This document shows, piece after piece, positions 26,086-37,299 of a stretch of 64,000 nt of DNA. How positions within the stretch are numbered: position 1 is the stretch's first letter; each line of letters opens with the position of its first letter. Source of the DNA: Viscum album (lineage: Eukaryota; Streptophyta; Magnoliopsida; Santalales; Viscaceae); contig OY728160.1 in assembly GCA_963277665.1 (NCBI GenBank), forward strand, positions 45,058,605 through 45,122,604. The letters are read 5' to 3'. The notes beneath the pieces were generated by a model. The model did not search any database. It was not told where the DNA came from and saw only the letters and a list, made by a program, of their open reading frames with translations. The position numbers and the translations under genes were made by a program.

Positions 26086-26620
26086 TGTTAATAATGGTAC
26101 ATTATCTTATGGAATCTGGTGGTGACATAGTCCATTTCAACATCCTTGATTCCATGAAGCAACCCTCAGAAGAACATTCCTCTCTCTCTATTGGTTCAAT
26201 TGATGTACCCCCTTCTCCTAAAAACACTTCTTATCATTCCCCCGATCCCCTTTCGTTGTTTTCATCCTTGATTGAAATTCTTGGTAATAAATCATGTATT
26301 GATTGTTGTGGTGGTCTAGGGATATGTAATGTGTGTTTGTTAATTGATGATTTCATGAACACTGAGGATCCACTGACCATCGATGATACTACTATTCTTG
26401 TAAAACCTCATTCCTCTTATAGGGATGATAAGACTGAGCAACTAGATGAGATCAGTGACGTCTCCATTTCTCACACAATCCCATAAATACAAAATCCACC
26501 TGAATTGGAACTCAAATAACTACCTCAAGATTTAAAATATTCATATCATGAGCATTTAAACAAGTTTCCCATATTCATTGCTAGTTCACTCCCTCCTGAA
26601 CATGAATTGTGATTTCATGA
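26086..26620 (+). pseudogene. Protease-RT linker remnant
   Basis: The 133-codon open frame at 26,085-26,486 is rich in Asp, Ser and Pro and has a CIDCCGGLGICNVC cysteine-rich stretch near 26,298-26,340. Its place between protease and RT matches the poorly conserved linker of Athila-type polyproteins. I do not recognise a separate domain. It is one of the longer uninterrupted stretches, which may be chance. Confidence 0.55.
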
Positions 26621-27480
26621 ACTTTTGAGTGAGTATAAACAAGATTTGGGATGGAAACTAGATAACATTCCTAGTATTAGCCAATAAATTTTTACACATT
26701 AAATTTAATTAAATGATGAGGGTAAACCAATGAGGAAAGAACAATTTTGATCAAACCCAAACCTCTTAGAAGTTGTGAAAAATGATGTGACAAAATCATT
26801 GGCTGCAGGAATCATTTACCCCATCTCTAACAGTCAATGGGTCAGTCCCATTAAAGTAGTTCCTAAAAAAATAGGCCTTACAATAATCAAAAATGAAAAC
26901 AATGAATAGGTTCCAAATCATGGGCATAATTTATGGTGTGTCTGCATAAACTATTTACAACAAAACTGACACACTAGGAAGGGCCATTTTAATCTTCCAT
27001 TAATTGAACAAATGATAGAGAAACTAGTGGGTAAGTCCCGCTACTGTTTCCTTTATGGGTATTCTGGATACTATCAAATCCATAATTCCCCTAATGACTA
27101 GAAAAAGATGACCTTCCCTTGCCCCTTCGGCACATTTTCCTTTAGAAGGATTCCATTTGGTATGTGCAATGCTCCAAGTACATTCCAAAAATGTATGGTT
27201 ATTATTGTTTCTGATTACCTAGATAATTGCATAGAAGTATTCATGGATGATTTCACTATTTATGGTTCATCATTTCATGAATGTTTGAGTATTCTTTAAT
27301 TAGTTCTACATCGATTTATTGAAATGAATCTCATATTAAATTATGAGAAGTTCCATTTCATGGTGCTGCAGGGTATAGTTTTAGGGAATGTCATTTATTG
27401 GGATGGTATCCAAGTAGATAAATCAAAAGTGGAAGTCATTTCTTTCCGACCATTACCCTAAAATGAACGGTATGTGTGGT
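26621..27480 (+). pseudogene. Reverse transcriptase remnant (Athila-like element)
   Basis: The RT would copy the element RNA. Blocks in order: IYPISNSQWVSPIKVVPKK (about 26,815-26,870), RKGHFNLPLIEQMIEKLVG (about 26,975-27,030), FLYGYSGYYQI (about 27,051-27,083), FPCPFGTFSFRRIPFGMCNA (about 27,112-27,170), and VFMDDFTIYGSSF (about 27,238-27,276). The last block holds the intact Asp-Asp active-site pair. The third catalytic Asp, expected in FLDGYSGY, is Tyr. It ends with MNLILNYEKFHFM and GIVLGNVI. Stops lie near 26,908, 26,970, 27,100 and 27,298. Confidence 0.93.
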
Positions 27481-27599
27481 ATTTCCTAGGTAATTCTTGA
27501 TTTTACCATCGTTTCATTCATGAAATTAGTAAAATTGCACTACCCCTCTCCTAATAACTCCAAAATGAAAAAAATAAGATTTATTGTTGAAAAATAATG

Positions 27600-28060
27600 T
27601 GAGGAAGCTTTTTATAAATTAAAATGGATTCTCGCGTCACCCCCGATAATCCAACCACATCGGTGGGATTTACCATTTGAGCTAATGTGTGACGCCTCTA
27701 ACTATGCAGTTGGGGCAGTCTTATACAAAAGTTTTTATCGAGCTCCACATGTCAGTTCCTATACCTCACATACTTTGGACCCTGCCCAAGAAAACTACAC
27801 CAACACTGAAAAAGAATTTCTTTCCATTTTTTTCCCATAGAAAATTCAGGTCATATCTTTTGGGGTCCGAAATCATTATGTTATCAGACCATGCATCCCT
27901 CTGGTATCTCTTTATCAAATCGGAAGCCAAACCACATCTCATCTGTTGGATGATCCTCCTTCAAGAATTCAATCTAGAAATTACAGATCAAAAAGGAGCA
28001 GAGAATGTGGTGGTCAACCGAATCAGTAGGATTCCTCCATCCTTGGACATTTAATCATTC
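27600..28060 (+). pseudogene. RNase H remnant (Athila-like element)
   Basis: RNase H removes the RNA strand during copying. The frame gives EEAFYKLKWILASPPIIQP, then [15 protein letters not shown] (catalytic Asp) and [10 protein letters not shown] (catalytic Glu). After a frameshift near 27,835 it continues [20 protein letters not shown] (next Asp), [19 protein letters not shown] and [10 protein letters not shown]. The last block corresponds to the NVVADHLSRL motif with its Asp changed to Asn. Three acidic residues are visible but in two frames. Confidence 0.92.
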
Positions 28061-28139
28061 CCCTGTATTCTTATTAATGATATGTTTCCCAATGAGAAAT
28101 TGTTCAGAGTGAAATATGTTATCCTATAGTATGATGAAA

Positions 28140-28442
28140 TTGTAAATTATTTGGTAACATCTTGCATTCCTACTTGTTTCAACAAAAATCAGGCCGACCA
28201 TCTAAAACATGAGTCTCATTGGTAAATTTGGGATGACCCCTAGCATTAGCGCACATGTAGTGATCAAGTCCTTAGGTGTTGTGTTTCTAATAGTGAGTTT
28301 TAATCTGTCCTTATATTCTTTCACACTCTTGCTTGCGGGGTCCACCTTGGTCTCCAACGGACTACTCGCAACGTCCTCAATTCTAGTCTCTTTTGGCCCA
28401 CAATTTTTCAGGATTCCCTTGACTTCTGTAAATTTTTTCCTT
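28140..28442 (+). pseudogene. Integrase N-terminal part, cut by CACTA
   Basis: After RNase H, a segment with HLKHESHW (about 28,199-28,222) and CSDQVIR-type sequence matches the start of Athila-type integrase, where His residues of the HHCC zinc finger lie. WPTIFQD and DFCKFFP near 28,397-28,440 hold the first Cys. The sequence then stops abruptly at the CACTA terminus; the continuation is at 43,267. Frameshifts occur between blocks. Confidence 0.88.
28440..28442 (+). repeat. Left CACTA target site CTT
   Basis: CACTA elements duplicate 3 bp. CTT here faces CTC at 43,267-43,269, a match at two of three bases, so one copy has probably mutated. Confidence 0.6.
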
Positions 28443-28458
28443 CACTACCACAAAACTG
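28443..28458 (+). repeat. CACTA left terminal inverted repeat
   Basis: CACTACCACAAAACTG. CACTA at the extreme end is the family hallmark and pairs with the inverted copy at 43,251-43,266. Confidence 0.85.
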
Positions 28459-28473
28459 GGCAAGGCAGGAAAC

Positions 28474-28548
28474 TGCCTTTATCAACGCTAAAAGAAAAGC
28501 GCTGATAAAGCGGTAGGCCTTTATGAGCGCTTTTCTTAGCACTGATAA
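28474..28548. repeat. CACTA left subterminal repeats
   Basis: Short motifs with a GCTGATAAAG core occur in both orientations: CTTTATCAACGCT at 28,477, GCGCTGATAAAG at 28,499, CCTTTATGAGCGC at 28,518 and GCACTGATAA near 28,539. Such arrays are the usual binding sites of the element-encoded TNPA-type protein in this superfamily. That role here is inferred. Confidence 0.85.
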
Positions 28549-29192
28549 TATTTATTGTATACATTAAATAATAAACATGTTATAAATAAATGTATATATA
28601 TAATTAAATAATTATAAGATTAATAAACAATATATTTATTAGATTTATTAGATTTATTAATTCATTATATTTATTAGATTTATTAATTCATTATATATAA
28701 TATTCTTATTTATTATATTTGTTTATATTTAATGTATTTGTTTTTATTTATAAATATATAATACGTTTTAATATATATGTATAATTAAGATTATTGAATA
28801 TATATGTGTTTTCCAATGAATTGGGGTTAATGAATATATCATACATGCGTATATATATGTGGATGAATAATGTTCATTTATAGATTATAATTACATGTCA
28901 CATTGATGAGTTATTGATTTATAATTCATTATGTTACCCATATAATATATATGTTATAAAAAATGTACACTTATAATTAAAATTAAATTATATTTAAATA
29001 ATAAATATATATTTTATTATATTTTCAATGATATATATATAAATATAGCTTTCAAATAATATTATAAGTAAAAATAGAGATATATTTATTTAGAGTTATA
29101 ATTATTAATAAATAAATATATATATATGAAAAATATCATTTTAAATAAATATATAATAATATAATGAAATTATTAATTTTATACATTTATCA
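28549..29192. other. AT-rich block interrupting the subterminal repeats
   Basis: About 640 bp of almost pure A/T with short local repeats (for example ATTTATTAGATTTATTAATTCATTATA repeated near 28,655-28,695). It splits the left subterminal repeat zone into two parts. It is either an insertion, perhaps of a small AT-rich element, or an expanded simple-sequence region. No coding sequence. Confidence 0.7.
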
Positions 29193-29398
29193 TCGTTGAT
29201 AAACTATGTCTTTATCAGCACTACAAAATCACAGATATAGAGTGTCTTTATCAACGCTAAAATGAAAAGCACTGATAAAGTCACTCTTTATCAGCGCGAA
29301 AAAAGCGCCGATAAAGGGAGTATTTATTAGTGATTTTCATTTTAGCTCTAATAAAGACCCCATTTATCAGTGTTTTTTACTAGAGTTGATAAAGGTCC
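29193..29398. repeat. CACTA left subterminal repeats, inner block
   Basis: The CTTTATCAGC/GCTGATAAAG motif continues in at least eight copies of both orientations (for example ATCGTTGATAAA, CTTTATCAGCAC, CTTTATCAACGC, GCACTGATAAAG, CTTTATCAGCGC, GCGCCGATAAAG, AGTTGATAAAGG). A CACTACAAAA sequence at 29,219 resembles a second element terminus. Confidence 0.85.
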
Positions 29399-29409
29399 AA
29401 ATGAGATTC

Positions 29410-29920
29410 ATAAAATCCACCAGGTCCTCCTCCTCCTCCCCTCACCCTGTCAAGCCTTCATGGAATCCCTACCCTATGTCGCTGCCTCCTCTATGTCGTT
29501 GCCTACTCCCCTCCGTAGTCGTCACCTCCTTCTCCTCCTCCTCCGCTGTGGCTGTTGCCTCCTCATCCTCTTCTAGAACCTACTTCTCCTCCTCATCCTC
29601 CTCCTACGCTGCGGCCCCCTCTCCGATGCTACACCTCCTGCTCCACCATGGCCTCCTCCTCCACCACCACCGGTGCCTCCTCCTCCTCCTCCTCCTCCTC
29701 CTCCACCTACACCGCTGCCTCCTCTCCACCATGACTCCACCTGCTCCTCCTCATCCACCACGGCCTCCTCCTCCTCCGCCTCCATCGGCACCTCCTCTTC
29801 CTCCTCCTCTGCCTACTCCGCTGCCTTTGTTGCCTCCGCTTCCTCGGAGCTGGCTCAGCTGCCTCTGATGCCTCCACGCTGCCTCTGAACTGCCTCTATG
29901 CTGCCCCTGCTACCTACATT
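29410..29920. repeat. CCT-rich triplet microsatellite and GC-rich island
   Basis: A sharp GC- and pyrimidine-rich island in AT-rich surroundings. It is made of imperfect TCC/CCT/CTG triplets with a nearly pure (CCT)n run near 29,675-29,705. It generates long frames rich in Ser/Pro/Leu on the plus strand and Gly/Glu on the minus strand. These are composition artefacts without a domain. It may be an untranslated or promoter region of the transposon, since it lies between the end repeats and the transposase. Confidence 0.8.
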
Positions 29921-30640
29921 TCCTCTACTTCACAGTTTAGGTACATTGTTAATATGTAATTGTGAATACTCTTAAAGGTAGGTCAGTTTTTAGTTCATTT
30001 TGAAATTATAGAGTTTGTGTTTCAGGGGTTGTACATAGTTTTATTCAAACCTTGCAACTCTAAGGTGGAATCATCGAAGTCCTTATGAATCAATGATTTC
30101 TATCTTTTCTAACCTTAAAATGATATTAATTAGTGATGTATGATTTTTAGGATAATTGTTTGATATGAAATGAGTTTTTTTCCTTATTATTTTGATGTAT
30201 ATGGTATTGTTTTGTTAAGCTATACACGCCATGTTTTTCCCTGGTTATATTGAATGTGATAGGAATCCCCTGAATGGGGAATCCTCATGAAATATTGGTT
30301 AAAAGGCTAGGGATGGTTCCTTGGTGTGATTTGGCGTGATTCTTTTCTGTGATGCTTGTGTGTGTGACACATGTATATGTGGTTGTTTACTTGATTGATC
30401 TTGATTATCTCTCCCCACTATATCCTTGTGATATAAACCGGAATAGAGAGAGTATTTTTTGTGAAAGGTTGTTATACAAGAATAGGATTTCACTCTGTCT
30501 AGTGTCCCTTAATGTGTATCTTTTTCTGATTGTGGATACTACCCCATATTTAGGCCAGGTAGGGTTTGAACTATCCGTGTTGGTGTCATCAGGTGATGCA
30601 TGCCAATGGGATGAGGCATATGTTTAGTATGTTCTACATT
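29921..30640 (+). other. CACTA 5' noncoding region
   Basis: Sequence of ordinary composition between the CCT-rich island and a repeat-rich segment. Short frames at 30,299-30,627 on both strands overlap each other and carry no motif. It is probably the transcribed leader or an intron of the transposon, but no splice sites can be assigned. Confidence 0.4.
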
Positions 30641-32780
30641 GTACACTATATTGTACACTATTCTCATTGGGTTCAAAAAAAATGAACCTTAATAGGGGTT
30701 CTACCAATTCCTGCCCACTACCCACTCTCTCTGGGATGGGTCATATACCAATTTAGAAATCACATCATTTCTGAAAACATAATAGTTCCACCAACCTCTC
30801 ACATTGGGTGTGATTCACATATCCTCTAATTCCACAAAATAGTAGCTACTCCCCTCCCACTTACAGTGGGTCTCACCACCACATCACATAAAAATGAGGA
30901 GGGAATCTCTATAGACAACCTCTCACAAAAATACTCCAAACCAATACGAAGTAATCCCCATTTCTATATCTCACATCATATTATCATAAACAAATGATCT
31001 AAGGAGGGAATCACAAAATCCAAACTCTATCACAAGTTAAAATGCACCATCAATAGGTGGATCCCATGGATGTCACACACCAATCCCCTTTGACCAATTC
31101 CTGCTCACTCAAAGTAGGGTCCTACCAACACCTTTTCATTTAAATAAAGTCCATACATCTTGTCTCATGCCACAAAACATATAAATAGTAATCTAAGGAG
31201 GGTATCTAGATATCCAACCTATCGTACTATCTAAACCACATCATCAATATGTGGGCCCCATGGATGATCATAATTCAACAAGGTGAAAGTCATATGAAGT
31301 CCCAATCTCTTATACGGTCTGACCATAAATGATAAAAGTCACCATCAACTTATCCTTGAATAATAATCTCCTTAAACCCATCTTGGTTATACATGAAAAT
31401 TATTCCCAACCTATCAAAATTCTAATTCCTCCTATAAGGGAATCTAATGAGTTCTAAAAACCTAACCCATATCTACTCATTAATACCAACACACACTCAT
31501 CTCCATATGGTAATGTCACAACCCACGATCTAGGCCTCGATAGTCAAGTCTATATGATCTTCTAATTCCCACATTAGAACTCATTAAAAATAAATAATGA
31601 CCATCCTATGAAACTCACACTAAGAGCCTTGGATACCTTATACTAAGCCATCCAGACTATTACCATGACCCTCACATAAGTGCCATATCATATATCCCCT
31701 TGGAGATCTGTTAATCCAATTATAATGAGGAAATCATCTATGTCACACTTTACCAATCCCTATATAGAATATCCTACTCATCACAAACACCATGACTCTT
31801 ATATATACTTAATAGTGTGTTCCTCATCATACGTGAGATATAAGACGATATGATCCATTTTCTTTAGGCCTAAAAATCTAATACCAACTCAAATATCCTT
31901 AGAAAACCTAACTAGGATATAAAAATATCATACCAAATGTGATCCTATAATAAACACAACTACTCCATGGAGACATAATATCCGGATGATCACAAAATTA
32001 CAAAGATTCAATAGAACCCTCACTCTATCTCTTGGTCGATCAAAAACACCCTATTTATTCACCTTTGTTGCTCTTGATTTCTATTCCTTTCACTGGAACA
32101 CATATACTCATGAATGAATGCACAATCATGAATATATTGGAACATGGTTTTGTAATATAGGGTCCACCTACCACAAAAAATGGAGTAACACCCTCACCAA
32201 GATCAACTCATCCTCAAACAAGACTATACATGCCTTATCTAATATTATACCAATGATTCAGACCCAATATCAAGGCACAATTCCAAAACAATTAATTAAA
32301 GAAACTTATAATTAATTATTCACCTTAATATAATTAGGAATAATCTTTTAAATACTCACTGAGAAAAACAACACCACCTAAACCACACAAAACATGGTGC
32401 ATTCATCATTCAAGGAAAACCTCTAGCCATTATAAACAAAATCTACATCATCTGAATTGATTTGAAGATGATATAGTGAATTCATCACAAAAATCCTAGT
32501 TAAAATCATCCCAAATCATAGGGAAATAAAGGACAATATTAATGGAGGAATTATGATGGAAGAACTCACTAAAGAACTATAAAAAACTCCCATGAACCGC
32601 CCCTCATCAGGGGGGATCGAAGAGAGGAAGAGAATGATGAATCCCAAGAACCACCCAAGATTTTCTATTAATGATCACGCCCCCACCATTTTTGAAGTAT
32701 CTAGTTTTTTTATCTAAATTATACTCATATTCCTTATCACCTAACCTATATACCCATCCTATGGATTTCATATAGGTTGA
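30641..32780. repeat. Repeat-rich segment in CACTA, possible LTR fragment
   Basis: The segment is C-over-G on the plus strand, unlike its neighbours. Blocks recur in it: CCAATTCCTGCCCACT near 30,708 with CCAATTCCTGCTCACT near 31,099, and ATCTAAGGAGGG near 30,998 with 31,191, each followed by a CCATCAATA(G/T)GTGG-like block. At 31,514 TGTCACAACCCACGATCTAGG resembles the outward end of a minus-strand chromovirus LTR. A matching opposite end and a target duplication were not found, so it may be a truncated LTR or an unknown repeat inserted upstream of the transposase. Confidence 0.4.
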
Positions 32781-32782
32781 AT

Positions 32783-35700
32783 ATAAATAAAGAATGGATG
32801 AATGCCAATCGGTTGACAAAAGAGTATGAAGAAGGCGTGAAAGAGTTTATCAAGTTTTCAAAAGATCATGCATGTGACCCTTCTGAAATCCATTGTCCGT
32901 GTTTACACTATTGTAATTTAAAATAAATTAGTCCAGAGGAGTTGGATGAACACTCGATCTGTCACAAAATAGATCTGATTTATACATGTTGGAATAAACA
33001 CTGGGAAACAATGAATGTAGGTAGTGGCTGGGATAACATTGAGTTTCATAGATCATCTGATATGATTAAAAACATGAACAATGAAGATGACCTTATGGAG
33101 GATGTGATTATAGATGTGAATAATGATGAAGATTGTATTGAGTAAATGACAAGGACCATCGAAGATGAACTTCGTGATTTCCAAAAATCGTTTGAGAAGT
33201 AAAAATGTTGTGCAAAGATTCCATTGTATGCTGGTTAGACTAAATATACATCATTGTCAGCCGTACTGAAGCTGTATAATTTGAAATAAGATAACGGGTG
33301 GAGTGATGCCAATTTTACGAAACTAATTGCTCTCTTGAATGACATGCTCCTAGAAGATAATGGGCTCCGAAGCCAAACATACGATGCCAAATGAATTCTA
33401 CGCTCGATGGGTATGATCTCTAAAAGAATACACACCAGCCCGAATGACTGTATACTATTTATCTAGGACCACAAATCACTTAGAGAATGCCCAAAGTGTA
33501 GTGCTTCTCGATACAATAAATATGAATCCAGTTCTACTAAAGTTGTATGGTAATTTCCAATAATTCCAAGGTTTAGGCACCTATATGGAAGTGCGGAGAC
33601 TGCAGTACAATATACATGGAATGCAGAAACAAGAATTAAAGATCGGATACTATGTCACCCAGCAGACTCTCCTCAGTGGAAGGGAATTGAACATGAGTAT
33701 CCTGAATTTGGAAATGAGTTGAGAAACCTTTGTCTTGCGTTATCTACAGATGGAGTGAGTCCTTTTGGTTTTCAAAGAAACAATCATAGTACATATCTGG
33801 TTATGTTGGTAAATTATAACTTACCACTGTAGATATGCATGAAACAAAAATACATCATGTTATCTATGCTAATATCAAGACCAATAAAACCAGGTAATGA
33901 TATTGATGTTTATTTATCTCCATTGATCGAAGATTTGAAATTATTGTGGGATTCAGGTATTACATTGTATGATGCTTACAGAAAGGAAGATTTCACTTTG
34001 AGAGCCATGTTTAATGGGACGATAAATTACTTCCCTACTTATAGATATTTTTCAAGATATAGCATTAACGGATTTCAAGGGTGTCTCGTTTACGAACAAG
34101 GTACACAATCAATTAGGATGAAACATTCATTGAAAACTGTGTTTCTAGGACATCACAGATTTCTACCCTAAAGACATAAGTACCGTTCTTGGACGACATC
34201 ATTTGATGGAAGGTCAGAAGAAAGTACAACACCATCTCCCCTAACATGCAATCAATGGTTTGAGAAAGTTTAAAATGTGGGCACTACTTTTGGTAAACTG
34301 GCTTCAAAAAACCTTACGAAAATCAGTTGGAAAAAGAGATCAATTTTTTTTTGAATTACAATATTGGAATTATCTGTATGTCATACATTTTCTTGATGTT
34401 ATGTATGTTGAAAAAAAATTTATTTGATAGTGTCATCGACACATTTCTAAATACATCTGGAAAAACAAAAGATGGAATTAAGGCTAGGTTGGACATGGTA
34501 GAGATGAGAGTATGAGAAGAGTTGGCACTAGTGAAGTGTGAAAAATGAAAATTTCTTCCTCCTGCAGCTTACACTCATTCCAGGCAGGAGAGATATTAGT
34601 TTGGCAACATCTTTAATGACGTAAAGGTTCCAGAGGGGTATTAATCAAATATCAGGAACCTTGTGTCAATGAGAGACTTGAAGTTAAAAGTTCTAAAATC
34701 ACATGACTGTCATGTTCTGATTAATGATCTCATTATTTTTGATTTGTGTTGCATTTTTCCCAAGAATTTCTGCCATACATTAATGAAACTGTGTTTATTC
34801 TTCAATGCTATGTGAAACAAATGTATAGACCCGGTGAAATTACCAACTATGGAAAGAGAAATTTCTGTCACATTATGTGAATTAGAAATGTTCTTCCCAC
34901 CTTCATTTTCTGATATGATGGTTCATTTGATGGCCCACTTGGTGAGAGAGATTCAACTATGTGGTACTATACATTATAGATGTATATACCCATTTGAATG
35001 GTATATGATGATTCTGAAAGGGTATGTCAAAAATCAAAGTCTTCCAGAGGGTTGTATTGCAGAGCGATATATTGTTGAGGAAGCTGTTGAATTCTGTATC
35101 GAATGCCTATCTGGTGAGGAAATCATGGGCCTACCGAAATCTCGTCACACTAGGTGGCTTTTCGGAGAAGGAATTTTTAGAAGACAGGTTGTCACAATCA
35201 ATATTATAGATCTGGAGCAGGCACACCTTTATGTTTTGCATAACAGTTTCAACGTTGACCCATATGATGAAATCTACAAAGAAATTATTAGGAATTTGAA
35301 TTTATCTAGGGATGAAAAATGGATATCAGATAAACATAGTTAGTAGTTTATAGGATGGTTTCAGGACCATATTTTTAATAATTCGGATTAAAATCCAGAG
35401 CCAATTTTAGAATGGCTTCGATGGATAGTCGGAGGACCAAGTGTGTATGTATTATCTTACGATGATTATGTAGTTAATGGCTATATATTTTATAACAATG
35501 AACATGATCAAGATAGTACCATGATGAATAGTGTGGTTACACTTGTGGCTAAAGCGATGCATGTTTCCAGTGCTAAGGATAGAAATCCAATTTATGCAAA
35601 TATGTCATACTTTGGAATCATCAAACAAATATAGAAGTTGGATTATACGGAATTCCAAGTTACAATTCTTTAATTCAAGTGGGTTGATAATAGGAGTGCT

Positions 35701-36010
35701 GTTAAAATACATGATTTGGGATTCGTGAAAGTTGATTTCAGTAAGGAAGGGGAGAAAGACGAACCATTTATAATGTAATCACATGTAGTGCAAGTATTTT
35801 ATGTTTCAGATCCTGCAAACCGAAAATAGTCATTTTTTCTATTATCAACCAAAACAGTTGAAGCGTCAGATGAAAATTCAACGGAGGATGACCCTTTCAT
35901 TGGGACTTCACAATCATTTCGTAGTGGTCCCAATGTGGAAGGTGTTTTGTATGTCAGAAGATATCATAATGAAGATATCTGGATAGTCGATAGAGGGGTC
36001 AAATCCCTTC
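32783..36010 (+). pseudogene. TNP2-like CACTA transposase pseudogene
   Basis: The transposase cuts and joins CACTA ends. At the N terminus (32,783-33,000) EWMNANRLTKEYEEGVKEF and IHCPCLHY match the transposase-associated zinc-binding domain; the expected start ATG reads ATA. The core (33,219-34,190) has PLYAG, LYNLK.DNGWSD, HPADSPQWKGIE, LSTDGVSPFGF and GNDIDVYLSPLIEDLKLLW. The next part (34,700-35,110) has EMFFPPSFSDMMVHLMAHLV and KGYVKN, a DUF4218-type region. Then HTRWLFGEGI, a DUF4216-type block (35,600-35,815) with GFVKVDF and FYVSDP, and the C-terminal YVRRYHNEDIWI near 35,955. Many residues are well kept, but roughly fifteen stops and several frameshifts break it. The longest open stretch is 34,834-35,343. 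Confidence 0.93.
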
Positions 36011-36139
36011 AGCCTTTAAAAAAAAGAGAGTTCAATAATCATGTTATTTTTTCATTGTAATATAGATTGTGTTGCAATATGTTATTATCTATTCGCTGCT
36101 ACTTTTATGTTATCTAAATTAAATGTTAAACCACTTCTG

Positions 36140-37208
36140 CAAATAATGACTTCTGCACCTGCTGATGAACCCAATCCCGAGACACAACAGGCCTCTCAAC
36201 CTGTTACAGATGTTCCCACTACTGATGTACAACAGGTCTCTCAACCTGTTGCAGCTGGTCCCACTACTGAGGGACAACAGGTTTCTCATCCTGTTGCTAC
36301 GGGTCCCAGTGATGATTCTAGAACTTCAGAGGAACATAATGATGATTCCAAAAACGAGGAAATGGTATGCAATGAAACCCCGACAACACAAAAAAAAACA
36401 GGTGCGCCATAGTTTTTTAGTTTTGGCCAAAATCCATAAGGAAAAATCAAAAGTCATCAAATATGAGGTGGGATGGAATAAGCAATGATAGAATGTAAAC
36501 CCCAAAAAATCCATGTTGAGTAGCTACATTGGAATCATCACTCAGCAATGCATGCCGATTGATGTGGGTTTTAGGGTGACACCCCAGACATATTTTTAGA
36601 AAAAAAAACAAGAGGATGGAAAAACTGAAGAAATGAAAATGATGGGAGATAGAGTATCTACCCTTGAAGAAAGAATCAAAAGTCAGGGATGCTTGCTTGC
36701 AACGTTGATGGGGGAGAGGCAAAAAGAACAAACAACTCAAGGACAACCCATGCAAGAATATCCCGCCCCAACCCCCACCATCTTTGAGGTGAGCCATTCC
36801 CCTCAATGACCTGACTTAACCGAGGTAATCAATGTTCTAATATTTGTTTCTGTGAAATGTGAATCACATAGGCACTGATACCTTTCTTGTAATAATATTC
36901 TACGAGGTGAAAATGACTGTTATTTATATCTGTCAACTCCCACCCAAATCCTTGTAGCTAGGGCTAAGGTGTTCAATATGCAGAATGACACGCTACACTC
37001 CAGATCACTTCCAGCTGGTCATGTCAAAGTGTCTATTAACGTAGCTAATGATCCGAGTGCCGAGGTACCCATGCCAAATGATGATGAGGACATTCATATA
37101 GTGGAAAAAGTTGTTGGAACATTCTTTGCATGGCTGTCGAATCTTGTAAAAAAACTTGTTGACCAGGAGGTATTCATTGCTAATTCAATTTTCAAGATGA
37201 ACCTTTAA
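36140..37208 (+). pseudogene. CACTA second ORF, N-terminal part
   Basis: A 36,041-36,412 frame is acidic and contains three imperfect repeats of about 16 residues around QQ(A/V)S(Q/H)PV, then a Glu/Asp-rich stretch. Next KEKSKVIKYEVGWNKQ and SYIGIITQQCMPIDVGF (about 36,430-36,571) match the conserved region of the second (TNP1/Transposase_24-like) ORF of plant CACTA elements. A short coiled coil (EMKMMGDRVSTLEERI, near 36,630-36,680) follows. The frame 36,969-37,208 with LPAGHVKVSINVAND and VEKVVGTFFAWLSNLV resembles the DUF8039 segment found in such ORFs. Stops and a frameshift separate the parts; introns are possible. Confidence 0.75.
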
Positions 37209-37299
37209 CATTAAATTAGAAAATGGATGAACCGATTAATGTTATTACAGAAGGACAAATGGAGGAGCGAAAACGAAAGAGCGGCTCAAAAGGATCAAC

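Noticed and set aside
29386..29888. Ser/Pro/Leu-rich (plus) and Gly/Glu-rich (minus) open frames
   Set aside because: Triplet microsatellite; frames are open on both strands because of composition.
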